This document shows, piece after piece, positions 52,144 to 61,044 of a DNA stretch of 64,000 nucleotides. The position numbers and the translations under genes are program-made. Each line of letters starts with the position of its first letter. Within the stretch, counting starts at the first letter, position 1. A model generated the notes under the pieces. That model made no database searches, was not told where the DNA came from, and worked only from the letters and a program-made list of their open reading frames with translations. Location of the stretch: the NCBI RefSeq assembly GCF_000756615.1, contig NZ_CP009288.1, positions 4,588,001-4,652,000 on the forward strand, written 5' to 3'. This stretch comes from Paenibacillus durus. GTDB lineage: Bacteria > Bacillota > Bacilli > Paenibacillales > Paenibacillaceae.

Positions 52144-53087
52144 TACCGTTCCCTCCTTTTACGTCCCAAGAACCGGATAACCAGGATCAGCAAGAAAGAA
52201 ATCAGCAGCAGTAAAAAAGCCATCATATGCAGGGCGTAGTTCCAGGTAGAGTCGAATTCCACGTTGGAGATTTGCATAACGATGTTGCTTGTCAGGACCG
52301 ACGCTGGCGTAAACAGCGTCTTCGCCAGCTGCGGCGTGTTGCCGATGACCATAACGACGGCCATCGTCTCGCCGATCGCCCGCGTCATCCCAAGGATGAC
52401 CGCCGCAAGAATGCCCCTGCCGGCCGCTGGCAGAACAACGCGCAAAATAACCTGAAGCCGGGTGGAGCCGAGCGCGTAGGCGGCGTCGCGGTATTTGCCC
52501 GGTACGGCGGTGATCGCATCGTCACTGATTCGGGCAATGGTAGGCAGCACCATAAGCGCCAGAACGAGCGCCGCCGCCAGCAGACCGTCTCCAAGGCTCT
52601 CGCCGCTGGCGCGCCGCAGCATCGGAAGGAGGACAGTCAGACCGAGATAACCATATACAATGGAAGGAATACCAACCAGAAGATCAAGAATCGGCCGGAT
52701 AAAACGTTTCAGCCAGATGGGCGCGATTTCAGCGGTCAGCACCGCCATGCCTATCGACACCGGTACTGAAATCAGCAGCGTGAGCGCGGTAAGCGATAAC
52801 GTATTGATGATAAATGCCGCAGCCCCGAACTTATCTTCTTCCGGCGTCCAATTAAATGAGAGAAAGAAATCGGCCAGAGAAATCTGCCCAAGCAGCAGCA
52901 TTGCCGTCTTGCCGATAAAGACGATGACTAGCGCAAGCACGAGGCAAAGCGCCAATATGCTGAACAAAAAATAATACCGGGCAAAGGTGTTTGCAAGCAA
53001 ATGCCTAAGGTGGCGTCTGCCGGTATCCCCTTTGATATGAAGGCTTCCATTTACCGCAGGGGTTGAATCGTAGGTCGGTTGTACCAT
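52143..53087 (-). CDS. pstC: Phosphate ABC transporter permease PstC
   Basis: A 314-residue permease with six membrane segments. It has the EAA-type loop (DDAITAVPGKYRDAAYALGS) and the PSIVYGYLGLTVLLPM segment typical of PstC. The start is the ATG of MVQPTYDST, preceded by AGGAGG; the open frame extends 17 codons upstream over the preceding terminator. pstS lies 81 bp upstream with a hairpin terminator between, which should lower permease relative to binding-protein expression. Confidence 0.95.
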   Translation of the reverse strand: MVQPTYDSTPAVNGSLHIKGDTGRRHLRHLLANTFARYYFLFSILALCLVLALVIVFIGKTAMLLLGQISLADFFLSFNWTPEEDKFGAAAFIINTLSLTALTLLISVPVSIGMAVLTAEIAPIWLKRFIRPILDLLVGIPSIVYGYLGLTVLLPMLRRASGESLGDGLLAAALVLALMVLPTIARISDDAITAVPGKYRDAAYALGSTRLQVILRVVLPAAGRGILAAVILGMTRAIGETMAVVMVIGNTPQLAKTLFTPASVLTSNIVMQISNVEFDSTWNYALHMMAFLLLLISFLLILVIRFLGRKRRER

Positions 53088-53101
53088 GCTTGTCCTCCTG
53101 T

Positions 53102-53135
53102 AAAAAACCAGCCCCGCTATCGCCGGAGGCTGGCT
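53102..53135 (-). terminator. Attenuating terminator between pstS and pstC
   Basis: Minus-strand CCAGCCTCCG pairs with CGGGGCTGG (one bulge) and is followed by six T. Partial read-through is expected, giving more PstS than PstC and PstA. Confidence 0.8.
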
Positions 53136-53168
53136 CATATCATTTGTTCTATTGGATGCGCTAAAAAA

Positions 53169-54026
53169 TTACTTCATTGCCGAAATCGGGATGAACTTCA
53201 GCTTTTTCAGCGAACCCTGCTGGAACTTCTTGCTTTGAACGTAATCGATAAAGGCTTTAACAGCCCCGGTCGGTTGGCCCTTAGTCATGTAGTAGCCATA
53301 TGCCCAAATTTTGTAGGAACCGTTAATGACGTTTTCAGTGGTAGCTGCTACACCGTTATACTTGACGGCCTTTACATCACCGCTGACATATACCAAATCG
53401 ATGTATCCGATGGCATTAGGAGTCGTCGCAACAGCCGTTTTCATATCGCCGCTGGAGCCGGTCTCTTTATAGTTCTTCTCTTTCTTCACGATATCGCCGC
53501 CCGCAAGCGCCTTGGCTTGGTAGTTGACGCGGGTACCGGAACCGAAAGCGCGGGTAATAACGACGATATCCGCGTCAGCGCCGCCAACTTGCTTCCAGTT
53601 CGTAATTTTGCCGGAGTAAATGCCTCTGAGCTGTTCAGTGGTCAGGTTGTCCACGCCGACATTTTTATTAACAATCGTAGCAAAAGGAATGACAGCGACT
53701 TTGTTCGCCACCTGTCCGCTAAATGCTTTAAAGCCAGGAACGTCCATGCTGGCATCCCAGTCGCAGGCGCCGATGTCGGCGATGCCCTTTTTAACGGCTT
53801 GAGGGCCAGTGACAGAGCCTTTGCCGGAAGCGGCTATTCTAACCTTCGGATTCATTCTTTGAAATTCCTTGGCGGCCTGCAGTGTCAGCGGCAGCAGAGC
53901 CGTTGAACCGTTGACCGTGATTTTACCCGACAGCGATCCTGCTGCGGAAGCTCCTCCCGCGAAGGATGCCGTAACTGCAAATACAGCTGCTAAGGCCGAA
54001 AACGTGATTTTTTTAAATAATTTCAT
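53169..54026 (-). CDS. pstS: Phosphate-binding protein PstS
   Basis: A 285-residue secreted or lipid-free phosphate-binding protein. A signal peptide (MKLFKKITFSALAAVFAVTA) ends near ASAAG. Phosphate-binding loops are visible as VNGSTALLPL, ASGKGSVTG, DWDAS and AFGSGTRVN. No lipobox cysteine is evident in the signal region, unlike most Gram-positive PstS proteins, so its attachment to the cell is unclear. The start is the ATG preceded by GGAAGGGGAA. It is the first gene of pstS-C-A. I could not find a Pho box in the 58 bp before it. Confidence 0.93.
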   Translation of the reverse strand: MKLFKKITFSALAAVFAVTASFAGGASAAGSLSGKITVNGSTALLPLTLQAAKEFQRMNPKVRIAASGKGSVTGPQAVKKGIADIGACDWDASMDVPGFKAFSGQVANKVAVIPFATIVNKNVGVDNLTTEQLRGIYSGKITNWKQVGGADADIVVITRAFGSGTRVNYQAKALAGGDIVKKEKNYKETGSSGDMKTAVATTPNAIGYIDLVYVSGDVKAVKYNGVAATTENVINGSYKIWAYGYYMTKGQPTGAVKAFIDYVQSKKFQQGSLKKLKFIPISAMK

Positions 54027-54084
54027 GATTAATTCCCCTTCCGGCTTGAAGCCGATATAGTATAAATTCACGCTGAAAAAAATG

Positions 54085-55518
54085 TTATTTCGTCAGCTGC
54101 ACAGCCTTGCCGTTCTCAATCTCTAACAGTTTACCGCCCGAGATCACACCCAGCTTGGCGCCGTCGCCGGAAACCGCAACTTCCGAAATGTCCTGGGTTG
54201 TCCGGAATAACTCTTTACTTGCTCCGGCGGCCGTAATGGCATAGATACGCGACGTTCCGTCGGCTGCCGTACCGGATGCGATCAATCCGCCTGCGCCTTC
54301 TTGTGCCCATACCACCTCAATATCAAGCGGAATGTCTGCGAAGGTTCCGTCAGGCTTCAGCGTCTTCAGGGTATTGGGAGCTTTGCCATCAGGGTCAGCA
54401 CTTAAGTAAACCACGGTTCCGTCGGCCAGAATTTCAGGGTACAGCTTGTTGTCGCCCGAGGAGGTCAGAGCGGCCGGTTTCGCATCCTTTGCAGACAGGT
54501 CTAGCTGGTACAGCTGCTCTCCAGCCTTGCTGTAGTCGACCGTCAGGGAATCTTCGGTGCTGTCGGCATCATTTTTAGCTGTCCCCGTAATGTTGACGAT
54601 ATAGACCGCCTTCTTGCCGTCCGCGGAAATCTGCAGCTCGGATTTGTTCTCCACCTTATCCGCCAGCAGTTCCGTTACAGCGCCGGTATCCACAGAAATT
54701 TTCGACAGTTTCTCCTGCTTGTCTCCCTGGATAAAATAGATGGTCTTGCCGTCAGCCGACCAAGTCAGATCCGTCTTGACGCTGGTATCCGTGCCAAGCG
54801 GCTTTACCGCTCCGGACGCCAAATCGATGACAAGCAGTTGACCCGTCTCGTCGGTGAAAGCACCGAAACGGAGGTCGCCCGAAACCGAGAAATCGGCAGC
54901 TCTGCTGTCACTAGAGAACAGTCTGTAGCTGCCCGGATTAGACGCAAATTTATAAATTTCCGCCTTGTCTCCTTCACGATTTGCGAGAAGGCTTCCGTCA
55001 GCGGCCCAATGGAGTGTATCGAATTCGCCCTGCGGCCGGGCGGTGCTAAGAATTTGCAGTGGGCTGCCGAACAGTTCACCTCCAAGTCCGTATACAATCG
55101 CGCTTAGCTCAACGTACAATTTTCCGCCGTATACGGTTGGAGCCGTTGTGAAGCTCCGTTTCACGCCGTCTACCGAATAGCTCTTGGAGCCCGCTTTAAA
55201 GTTAATCGTATGTACGCTTGCTCTGTCTGTCAGCGAGAGACCTCCCGCTTCTGCTTTCAGACCTGCGCCCAGTGCGGCTGCAAGCTGGCCGACCGAATAC
55301 AGCTTGTATCCTCCGGCGTCAATCGTCTTGATGGTGTGCTGAACGCTGTCCACCGTCCAAGCTGCCTTTCCTTCTTTCACTTTCGCCGCCCTGGCGGATG
55401 ATTTCACGGCTGCTGATTTGCCGCTGTTTGCGCCTGCCGCAGCATACACACTTGCTTGACTGACAGTCACAAGAAGCGCCGAAGCCATCAGCACGCTTAA
55501 CCACTGATTTCTTTTCAA
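54085..55518 (-). CDS. Secreted protein with stalk-like and TolB-type propeller repeats
   Basis: A 477-residue protein with a signal peptide (LSVLMASALLVTVSQASVYA). Residues about 50-150 resemble a copper amine oxidase N-terminal (stalk) domain common in Paenibacillus secreted proteins (GYKLYSVGQLAAALGAGL, YSVDGVKRSFTTAPTVYGG). Residues about 170-470 contain TolB/WD-like beta-propeller blades (LHWAADGSLLANREGDKAE, LTWSADGKTIYFIQGDKQE, LQISADGKKAVYIV). No catalytic motif is seen. The start is a TTG with AAGGGTGA upstream. It lies before pstS, but whether it takes part in phosphate uptake is unknown. Confidence 0.75.
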   Translation of the reverse strand: MKRNQWLSVLMASALLVTVSQASVYAAAGANSGKSAAVKSSARAAKVKEGKAAWTVDSVQHTIKTIDAGGYKLYSVGQLAAALGAGLKAEAGGLSLTDRASVHTINFKAGSKSYSVDGVKRSFTTAPTVYGGKLYVELSAIVYGLGGELFGSPLQILSTARPQGEFDTLHWAADGSLLANREGDKAEIYKFASNPGSYRLFSSDSRAADFSVSGDLRFGAFTDETGQLLVIDLASGAVKPLGTDTSVKTDLTWSADGKTIYFIQGDKQEKLSKISVDTGAVTELLADKVENKSELQISADGKKAVYIVNITGTAKNDADSTEDSLTVDYSKAGEQLYQLDLSAKDAKPAALTSSGDNKLYPEILADGTVVYLSADPDGKAPNTLKTLKPDGTFADIPLDIEVVWAQEGAGGLIASGTAADGTSRIYAITAAGASKELFRTTQDISEVAVSGDGAKLGVISGGKLLEIENGKAVQLTK

Positions 55519-55713
55519 ATGGATTCACCCTTTTCATATAGGTAACTACTAATGTTATTTTCCGTCCTGGTTGTAAAATCTGTTGCCGAGAAATATTTGG
55601 TAATGATGAACTTGTCCTGATTTTTCGCGTTCTTTCTGCCGGAATAAGGAACTTTTGTCAGCGCAATATTAAGCTCGAAGAAAAGGATTTACAATTAGCG
55701 ATCTCTGAACTAA

Positions 55714-55737
55714 TATAATGAGTGAGTACTCACTCAT
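55714..55737 (+). promoter_or_regulatory. Promoter -10 and 20-bp palindromic operator of the ABC/TetR operon
   Basis: TATAAT (55714-55719) runs straight into a perfect 20-bp palindrome, ATGAGTGAGTACTCACTCAT (55718-55737), about 30 bp before the ABC ATPase gene. Such a palindrome over the -10 is what an autoregulated TetR repressor operator looks like, and a TetR gene ends this operon. The -35 is weak. Confidence 0.8.
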
Positions 55738-55767
55738 ATTGAATTGAAAATGAACGGAGTGATTCTT

Positions 55768-56499
55768 ATGAACCAGGAAGCGCCTGTAATTACGGTATCT
55801 CATATTCGCAAAGCATTCGGCAGCAAAGTTGTCCTGGAAGACATCAGCCTTAAGGTACGCAAAGCCGAGACTTTCGGCCTGCTGGGTCCCTCAGGCTCTG
55901 GAAAGACGACCCTGGTCAGGCTGCTGACCGGAATTGATGAAGCCGACTCGGGGGAAGTGCATGTGCTGGGAGTGAAAGTCCCCAAGCTGTCCCTGCTCTC
56001 GCAAATAGGCTACATGGCCCAGTCCGACGCGCTGTACAGCGAGCTGAGCGCCAAGGATAATCTGGAGTTTTTCGCTTCACTGTACGGACTTAGGAAAGAG
56101 CGGAGAAACAAACGAATCAAGGAAGTGATGGAGATCGTTAATCTGCAGGAGCATCTCCGCAAAAAAGTAAATCAATACTCCGGGGGGATGAAGCGCCGGC
56201 TGTCGCTGGCGATCGCCCTGCTGCATGAACCGCCCCTGCTCATTCTGGACGAACCGACCGTCGGCATCGATCCGGTGCTGCGCATGTCCATCTGGAAGGA
56301 GCTCAAAGCTCTGAATGAACGGGGGACTACCATAGTGCTCACAACCCACGTGATGGATGAAGCCGAAAAATGCGACCGGCTCGGCATGATCCGCGAAGGC
56401 CGTCTGCTTGCGGAAGACACTCCGGCGAATCTGCTTCAGGCCACAGGCTCTTCATCTATTGAAGAAGCGTTTTTGTATTATGGAGGTGTGCGTTCATGA
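55768..56499 (+). CDS. ABC transporter ATPase (exporter type)
   Basis: A 243-residue ABC ATPase. Walker A is LLGPSGSGKTTL, the Q-loop GYMAQSDALYSE, the signature YSGGMKRRLSLA, Walker B LLILDEPTVGID and the H-switch LTTHVMDEAEKC. The sequence is of the drug/ABC-2 exporter type. The start is the ATG of MNQEAPVIT with GGAGTGAT upstream. It overlaps the permease gene by 4 bp. The operator upstream and the TetR gene downstream suggest that its substrate, perhaps a toxic compound, relieves repression. Confidence 0.93.
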   Translation: MNQEAPVITVSHIRKAFGSKVVLEDISLKVRKAETFGLLGPSGSGKTTLVRLLTGIDEADSGEVHVLGVKVPKLSLLSQIGYMAQSDALYSELSAKDNLEFFASLYGLRKERRNKRIKEVMEIVNLQEHLRKKVNQYSGGMKRRLSLAIALLHEPPLLILDEPTVGIDPVLRMSIWKELKALNERGTTIVLTTHVMDEAEKCDRLGMIREGRLLAEDTPANLLQATGSSSIEEAFLYYGGVRS

Positions 56500-57545
56500 G
56501 AATCGGTGCGCTTACGCTGCGTATTTTACGGCAGTTTATTCATGATAAAAGAACGATGGCCCTGATGTTCGCCGCCCCCCTGCTCGTTCTCAGCCTGATG
56601 AGCCTGGTGTTTGGCGGGGAGACTTATAAGCCTAATATCGGACTTGCGGGCCAGGCGGCGGTTCTATCTGAGGCGTTGACGAAGCATGATGCAAAGGCAG
56701 TAAAGTATAATGCGGAGGAAGAAGGCACCCTGGCGCTGAAAAATGGAGAAATTGACGCGCTGATCTCGATGAGCGGCGGTGCTCCAAAGGTCATATTGGA
56801 AGGAAGCAATCCTACGGCTAACCGGGCGGTTATGCAGGCGCTGGAGCAGGCAGCCAGGGATCAGGGGGTATCCGGCCAAGCGCAGGCGCAGGCGGGGGCT
56901 GCCGTTCAGCCGCAGATCAGCTATTTGTACGGCTCCGCCGACATGAAGACGATCGACCGGTTCGGACCGATTATGATCGGCGTATTCGTCTTCTTTTTCG
57001 TCTTCCTGATTGCCGGGGTCTCCTTTCTGCGGGAACGGACGACGGGAACGCTCGAACGCCTGCTTGCCACACCGCTTAAACGCTGGGAAATCGTCATCGG
57101 CTATGTCTGCGGTTTCGGGATTTTCACCGTGTTTCAGGCGCTGCTTATATCCTGGTTCTCCATTCAGGTGCTGGGCATTATGATGGCCGGAAGCTTCGGC
57201 TATGTCCTGCTGATTACACTGCTGCTGTCGATGACGGCATTAACGCTCGGTACGCTGCTGTCGGCGTATGCCGGAAACGAGCTCCAGATGATTCAGTTCA
57301 TCCCGCTTGTCATTGTGCCGCAAATCTTTCTAAGCGGATTATTCCCGCTGGATACCCTTCCGCTCTGGCTTCAGCGGGTCGGATATGCGACTCCGTTATA
57401 CTATGGGGCCGAGGCAATGACGAACATTATGATTCGCGGCAAGGGCTGGAACGCGGTGGAGACGGATGTGTATGTGCTAATCGCCTTCTCGCTCGTGTTC
57501 ATGGTGCTGAACGTGCTTGCTCTCCGCAAGCATCGTAAAATGTAA
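56496..57545 (+). CDS. ABC-2 type exporter permease
   Basis: A 349-residue ABC-2 permease: one N-terminal membrane segment (LMFAAPLLVLSLMSLVFGG), a large extracytoplasmic domain (about 45-165) and five or six C-terminal segments (IMIGVFVFFFVFLIAGVSFL onward). The motif SFLRERTTGTLERLLATPLKR is the conserved cytoplasmic loop of this family. It pairs with the ATPase encoded just upstream (ATGA overlap) to make an exporter. The substrate is unknown. Confidence 0.92.
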   Translation: MRIGALTLRILRQFIHDKRTMALMFAAPLLVLSLMSLVFGGETYKPNIGLAGQAAVLSEALTKHDAKAVKYNAEEEGTLALKNGEIDALISMSGGAPKVILEGSNPTANRAVMQALEQAARDQGVSGQAQAQAGAAVQPQISYLYGSADMKTIDRFGPIMIGVFVFFFVFLIAGVSFLRERTTGTLERLLATPLKRWEIVIGYVCGFGIFTVFQALLISWFSIQVLGIMMAGSFGYVLLITLLLSMTALTLGTLLSAYAGNELQMIQFIPLVIVPQIFLSGLFPLDTLPLWLQRVGYATPLYYGAEAMTNIMIRGKGWNAVETDVYVLIAFSLVFMVLNVLALRKHRKM

Positions 57546-57603
57546 CTCAAGCTCTCGTATATGGTACGATAAGCAGACAGAAAACGTCTGGAGGGTTGAC
57601 ATT

Positions 57604-58305
57604 ATGGCAGAACATCTTTCTGCGGACAACAATACGGAGTCGTGGGCTCTGGAGCTGCTTGCTCTTGGCGATGAAGAAAAAATAACGCCGAAGCAAATCG
57701 CGATTTTGCAGGCGGCCGTGGATGTGTTTGCGGAAAAAGGCTATGCGGGCGCGGCGACCAGCGAAATCGCCCAGAGGGCCGGCGTAGCGGAGGGAACGAT
57801 TTTTCGCTACTACAAGACCAAGAAAGATTTGCTGCTGTCCATTGTCGGGCCGACGATGAGCCGGCTGCTTGCCCCTTTTGTTATGAGAAACTTCGGGAAT
57901 TTGCTGGATACGTCTTTTGACAGCTATGAGGACTTTCTGCGCGCCCTGATCCGGAACCGGCTCGATTTCGCCCGCAAGAACTTTAAGTTCCTGCAAATCT
58001 TGATTCAGGAAATTCCTTTTCATCCGAAGCTGCGAGAGCAGTTCATAGAGGATATTATCGGCAAGGTTCTTGAAAGGATTTCCGCGCAAGTCGAGCATTT
58101 TAAGCAAAAAGGGGAAATCATCGACGTTCCGGCGCCAGCAGTCATCCGCTTTTCGGTATCCGCCACCATCGGCTACATTATGACCCGTCTGCTGCTGCAG
58201 CCGAACAAGGAATGGAACGATGAGGAAGAAATTGAGCTGTTGATCCGGTTCATTATGCATGGCATCGCGGCGAACCCGGGAAATCAGGCATCCGAGCGCA
58301 AGTAA
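57604..58305 (+). CDS. TetR/AcrR family transcriptional regulator
   Basis: A 233-residue regulator. The helix-turn-helix is at about residues 27-75 (ILQAAVDVFAEKGYAGAATS, EIAQRAGVAEGTIFRYYKTK), with a large C-terminal ligand domain. It probably represses the operon through the 20-bp palindrome at 55718. The start is the ATG of MAEHLSADN, with GGAGGG upstream, 58 bp after the permease. A strong bidirectional terminator follows. Confidence 0.92.
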   Translation: MAEHLSADNNTESWALELLALGDEEKITPKQIAILQAAVDVFAEKGYAGAATSEIAQRAGVAEGTIFRYYKTKKDLLLSIVGPTMSRLLAPFVMRNFGNLLDTSFDSYEDFLRALIRNRLDFARKNFKFLQILIQEIPFHPKLREQFIEDIIGKVLERISAQVEHFKQKGEIIDVPAPAVIRFSVSATIGYIMTRLLLQPNKEWNDEEEIELLIRFIMHGIAANPGNQASERK

Positions 58306-58386
58306 CGGCAAGCCGCAGTCCATTCACCAGTGGAAAAAAGAAGCGGCGGTTCCGTAGCTGAGGTAAAAGGATAAACGCGCAGCTTT

Positions 58387-58425
58387 AAAAAAATCCCGTC
58401 AGGCCCTGAGGCCTGCGGGATTTTT
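58387..58425. terminator. Bidirectional terminator between tetR and the YjcZ-like gene
   Basis: AAATCCCG-TC-AGGCC pairs with GGCCT-G-CGGGATTT, with A and T runs on both sides. It stops the plus-strand TetR operon and the minus-strand small gene. Confidence 0.9.
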
Positions 58426-58439
58426 CGTTACACAAACAA

Positions 58440-58541
58440 TTATACCCACAGAGATTTGGTGATGATTACAAGCAGAATGAACAACACCAGAATCGCGGTT
58501 GTGGAATTACAACCAGCGCCATATCCGCCAACTTCGCTCAT
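58440..58541 (-). CDS. YjcZ-family small sporulation protein
   Basis: A 33-residue protein beginning MSEVGGYGAGCNSTTAILV and ending in one hydrophobic helix (ILVLFILLVIITKSLWV). The Gly/Tyr-rich start followed by an LVLFILLVI-type helix is the pattern of YjcZ-family small sporulation proteins of Bacillus and Paenibacillus. A strong SD (GAGGAGG) precedes the ATG and the shared terminator follows the stop, which supports expression despite the small size. Confidence 0.85.
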   Translation of the reverse strand: MSEVGGYGAGCNSTTAILVLFILLVIITKSLWV

Positions 58542-58641
58542 GAATGACTCCTCCTCTCAAGTAGAATACGTCACCAGATTATGCAGCGGCTGCCTCATTC
58601 GTTTGGGAGTTTCGGCAAGTAAATGAAATGAAAAAAACAAA

Positions 58642-58669
58642 TTGCTTTTTCCAAAAAAACGTTTATAAT
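58642..58669 (+). promoter_or_regulatory. sigmaA promoter of argS
   Basis: TTGCTT and TATAAT are 16 bp apart, just upstream of the T-box leader. Confidence 0.65.
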
Positions 58670-58679
58670 TTAGAAAAAA

Positions 58680-58924
58680 ATTCATAGGCAGTCGATGATC
58701 GGGAGAGTAATGAAGGGCCTCTGATGCCCAGCGAGCCGGGTTGGTGGGAGCCGGCGGGAAGACCCTCATGAAGCGCACCCGGGAGACGGACTTCCGAACC
58801 TCAGTAGGAAGCCCCGGCACGGGTCCGTTATCCCGCAAAGCGGCCAGACCTTCCGGTCTGGCAAGTAGAGTGGTACCGCGAGAACACAAGTCCTCGTCTC
58901 TTTTTGAGACGCGGGCTTTTTTTT
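58680..58924 (+). promoter_or_regulatory. T-box leader of argS
   Basis: A roughly 240-nt leader with Stem I-type hairpins, the T-box core GAGTGGTACCGCG (58868-58880) and a terminator (GTCCTCGTCTC with GAGACGCGGGC, then eight T; 58887-58924). It should raise argS expression when tRNA-Arg is uncharged. The specifier codon is not certain by eye. Confidence 0.93.
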
Positions 58925-58947
58925 ATATTCAGAAGGAGGTCGTGAGG

Positions 58948-60807
58948 ATGTTAAGCCAGCTTATTCAAAAAGAGATTGAGCAAAGCGTAAAACGTGTCAT
59001 GGAACGTCTTGGTTTGGAGATTCCCGAAGAACTGTCGGTGGCTGTAGAACAGCCCGCAAACCCGGAACACGGTGATTATTCAAGCAATATTGCCATGCAG
59101 CTTGCCAGAACATTGCGTAAACCGCCGCTTGTCATTGCGCAGTTGATTCAGGAGGAATTGAAGACTACGGGTCTGGCGGAGGGTCTGCTGGAAAAGGCGG
59201 AAACGGCGGCTCCCGGCTTTCTTAATGTTTATATCTGCTGGAATACTTGGGCCCGGCGAGATTTCGCGCTGCCTCCGGCGCCGGATGAAAAAGTGGTCAT
59301 CGAGCATACCTCAGTCAATCCCAACAAATCCATGCATATCGGCCATCTGCGGAATTCATGCATCGGTGACACACTTGTGCGTATGTTAAGAAGAATCAAT
59401 TATACGGTTGAGGTCCATAATTATATCGACGATCTTGGCAACCAATTGGCGGATACCGTCGTCGGTCTGCTGAATGTTCCTTTGACCGGGGAGCATGTCC
59501 GCTTCGGCGATTACTGCTGGGACATTTACTCGGCAATCAACAAGGAGTATGCGGCGAATCCGGAAATGGCGGCCAAACGCGCCGAAACGCTGCATAAGCT
59601 GGAAGAAGGTACGGGGAATGTCGCCTGGCTCGGCAGTCTGGCCGCAGAACGGATTGTTCGGGAGCATATCGCGGAAATGAAGCCGTTCGGCATCGAATAT
59701 GATTTGCTGGTCTGGGAAAGCAGCATTGTCAGGGAAGGGTTCTGGTCGGCGGCATTTGAGCGGCTGCGGCGGACGCCTCTTTTTTACCAGGAAACCGAGG
59801 GGAAGCTTGCAGGCTGTTGGGTGCTTAAGCAGGGAACGGAACAGGGGGAGCAGGAGTCGGAGCATATTACGGATAAGGTGCTGGTGCGCTCGAACGGGAT
59901 TTTGACGTATACGGCTAAGGATATTGCTTACCATCTCTGGAAATTCGGGCTGCTGGGCAAGGATTTTACTTATACAAAGTTCGAAGAGGGCTTGTTTACA
60001 ACGGTAAACGGAGGAGAACACCTGCCGCTCGGCAGGGCCGATGTCGTCATTAATGTCATTGATTCAAGGCAGGAGTATCCCCAAAATATGGTCAAAGAGG
60101 CGCTGCGGGCGCTGGGATACTCCGCTCAGGCCGATAAGCTCTATCATGCGGGTTACGGCGTTGTTTCCCTAAGTCCCGCTTCCGCTGCGGATCTTGGCAT
60201 CGACATTTCGGACGGCAAAACCTCTTACGCCATGTCCGGGCGCCAAGGTATCGGCATCAAAGTCAGCGATTTGATCAACCTTGTGGAGAACAGCATTGAA
60301 CAAAGCCGCAGTGATAAAGACGGATTGCCCAGCCGCACGATCGCCCTCGCCGCCATACGCTACTACCTGCTGCGTTTCAACCTCGGAACCGAGGTGGTGT
60401 TCGATCTGCGCCAGGCGACGGAAATATCCGGCAATACCGGCGTGTATTTGATGTACTCCTATGCGCGTGCGGTCAGCGTTCTGGCCAAAGCGCCTGTGAT
60501 TGACTTGGTCATGGACGAAGAAGCTGTTATACCGGACAATATGGAAAAAGCGGAAGCCGCTCTGCTGCGGCATATCGCCTTTTGGCCGGACACGCTCTAT
60601 GCGGCGGGACAGGAGCTGGCCCCGAACGCTATCTGCGGATATGCGCACACGCTAGCTACCCTGTTCAACAATTTCTACTCCGCCTGTCCCATCCTGAAAG
60701 CCGAACCGGAGCGGCTGCGTTTCAGACTTTGGCTGGTCCGGAGATTCGCCGGTACACTGAAAGACGCGCTCGATGTGTTGGGCCTGCCTGCGCCGGAACG
60801 GCTGTAA
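58948..60807 (+). CDS. argS: Arginyl-tRNA synthetase
   Basis: A 619-residue class I synthetase of the ArgRS family. The N-terminal additional domain has GDYSSNIAMQLARTLRKPP, the HIGH motif is at 130-133 (NKSMHIGHLRNSCIGDTLVR), and the C-terminal DALR anticodon-binding domain has LMYSYARAVSVLAKA. The KMSKS position is degenerate (YAMSGRQGIG), as is usual in ArgRS. At 619 aa it is longer than most bacterial ArgRS (about 550-580), partly from an inserted segment around 270-300. The ATG has AGAAGGAGG upstream. T-box control and the adjacent tRNA-Arg genes fit the assignment. Confidence 0.92.
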   Translation: MLSQLIQKEIEQSVKRVMERLGLEIPEELSVAVEQPANPEHGDYSSNIAMQLARTLRKPPLVIAQLIQEELKTTGLAEGLLEKAETAAPGFLNVYICWNTWARRDFALPPAPDEKVVIEHTSVNPNKSMHIGHLRNSCIGDTLVRMLRRINYTVEVHNYIDDLGNQLADTVVGLLNVPLTGEHVRFGDYCWDIYSAINKEYAANPEMAAKRAETLHKLEEGTGNVAWLGSLAAERIVREHIAEMKPFGIEYDLLVWESSIVREGFWSAAFERLRRTPLFYQETEGKLAGCWVLKQGTEQGEQESEHITDKVLVRSNGILTYTAKDIAYHLWKFGLLGKDFTYTKFEEGLFTTVNGGEHLPLGRADVVINVIDSRQEYPQNMVKEALRALGYSAQADKLYHAGYGVVSLSPASAADLGIDISDGKTSYAMSGRQGIGIKVSDLINLVENSIEQSRSDKDGLPSRTIALAAIRYYLLRFNLGTEVVFDLRQATEISGNTGVYLMYSYARAVSVLAKAPVIDLVMDEEAVIPDNMEKAEAALLRHIAFWPDTLYAAGQELAPNAICGYAHTLATLFNNFYSACPILKAEPERLRFRLWLVRRFAGTLKDALDVLGLPAPERL

Positions 60808-60828
60808 GGAGGAGAGTTGGCTGCCATG

Positions 60829-61044
60829 CCGATGCTTCCGATGCCCATGCTCCGACGAACCACTGGGGGTTCTCTTCCCTGTAACGCAAAAAACCTTCCC
60901 GAAGGAAGGCTTTGTACGTCCCAATCGGGGTACAGCCCTTTGGGCTGACTGCGATGCTTATCCTCCCGATGCCTATGCTCCGACGAACCTCTGGGGTTCT
61001 TGTCCCCTGTAACGCAAAAAACCTTCCCGAAGGAAGGTTTTGTA
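60829..61044 (-). repeat. Repeat array following the second tRNA-Arg gene
   Basis: On the minus strand the tRNA is followed by two diverged copies of a ~128-bp unit. Each has a terminator hairpin (CCTTCC-TTC-GGGAAGG then TTTTTT; 61015-61041 and 60888-60914) and GGTTCGTCGGAGCAT. The first copy ends with CAGCCC-AAA-GGGCTG and CCCCGATTGGGACG, a degraded copy of the tRNA 3' end. The layout parallels the array at 50978-51248 but in the opposite orientation. Confidence 0.88.

Noticed and set aside
54027..54084. Pho box upstream of pstS
   Set aside because: I looked for TT(A/C/T)A(C/T)A repeats at 11-bp spacing in this short gap and did not find a convincing set.
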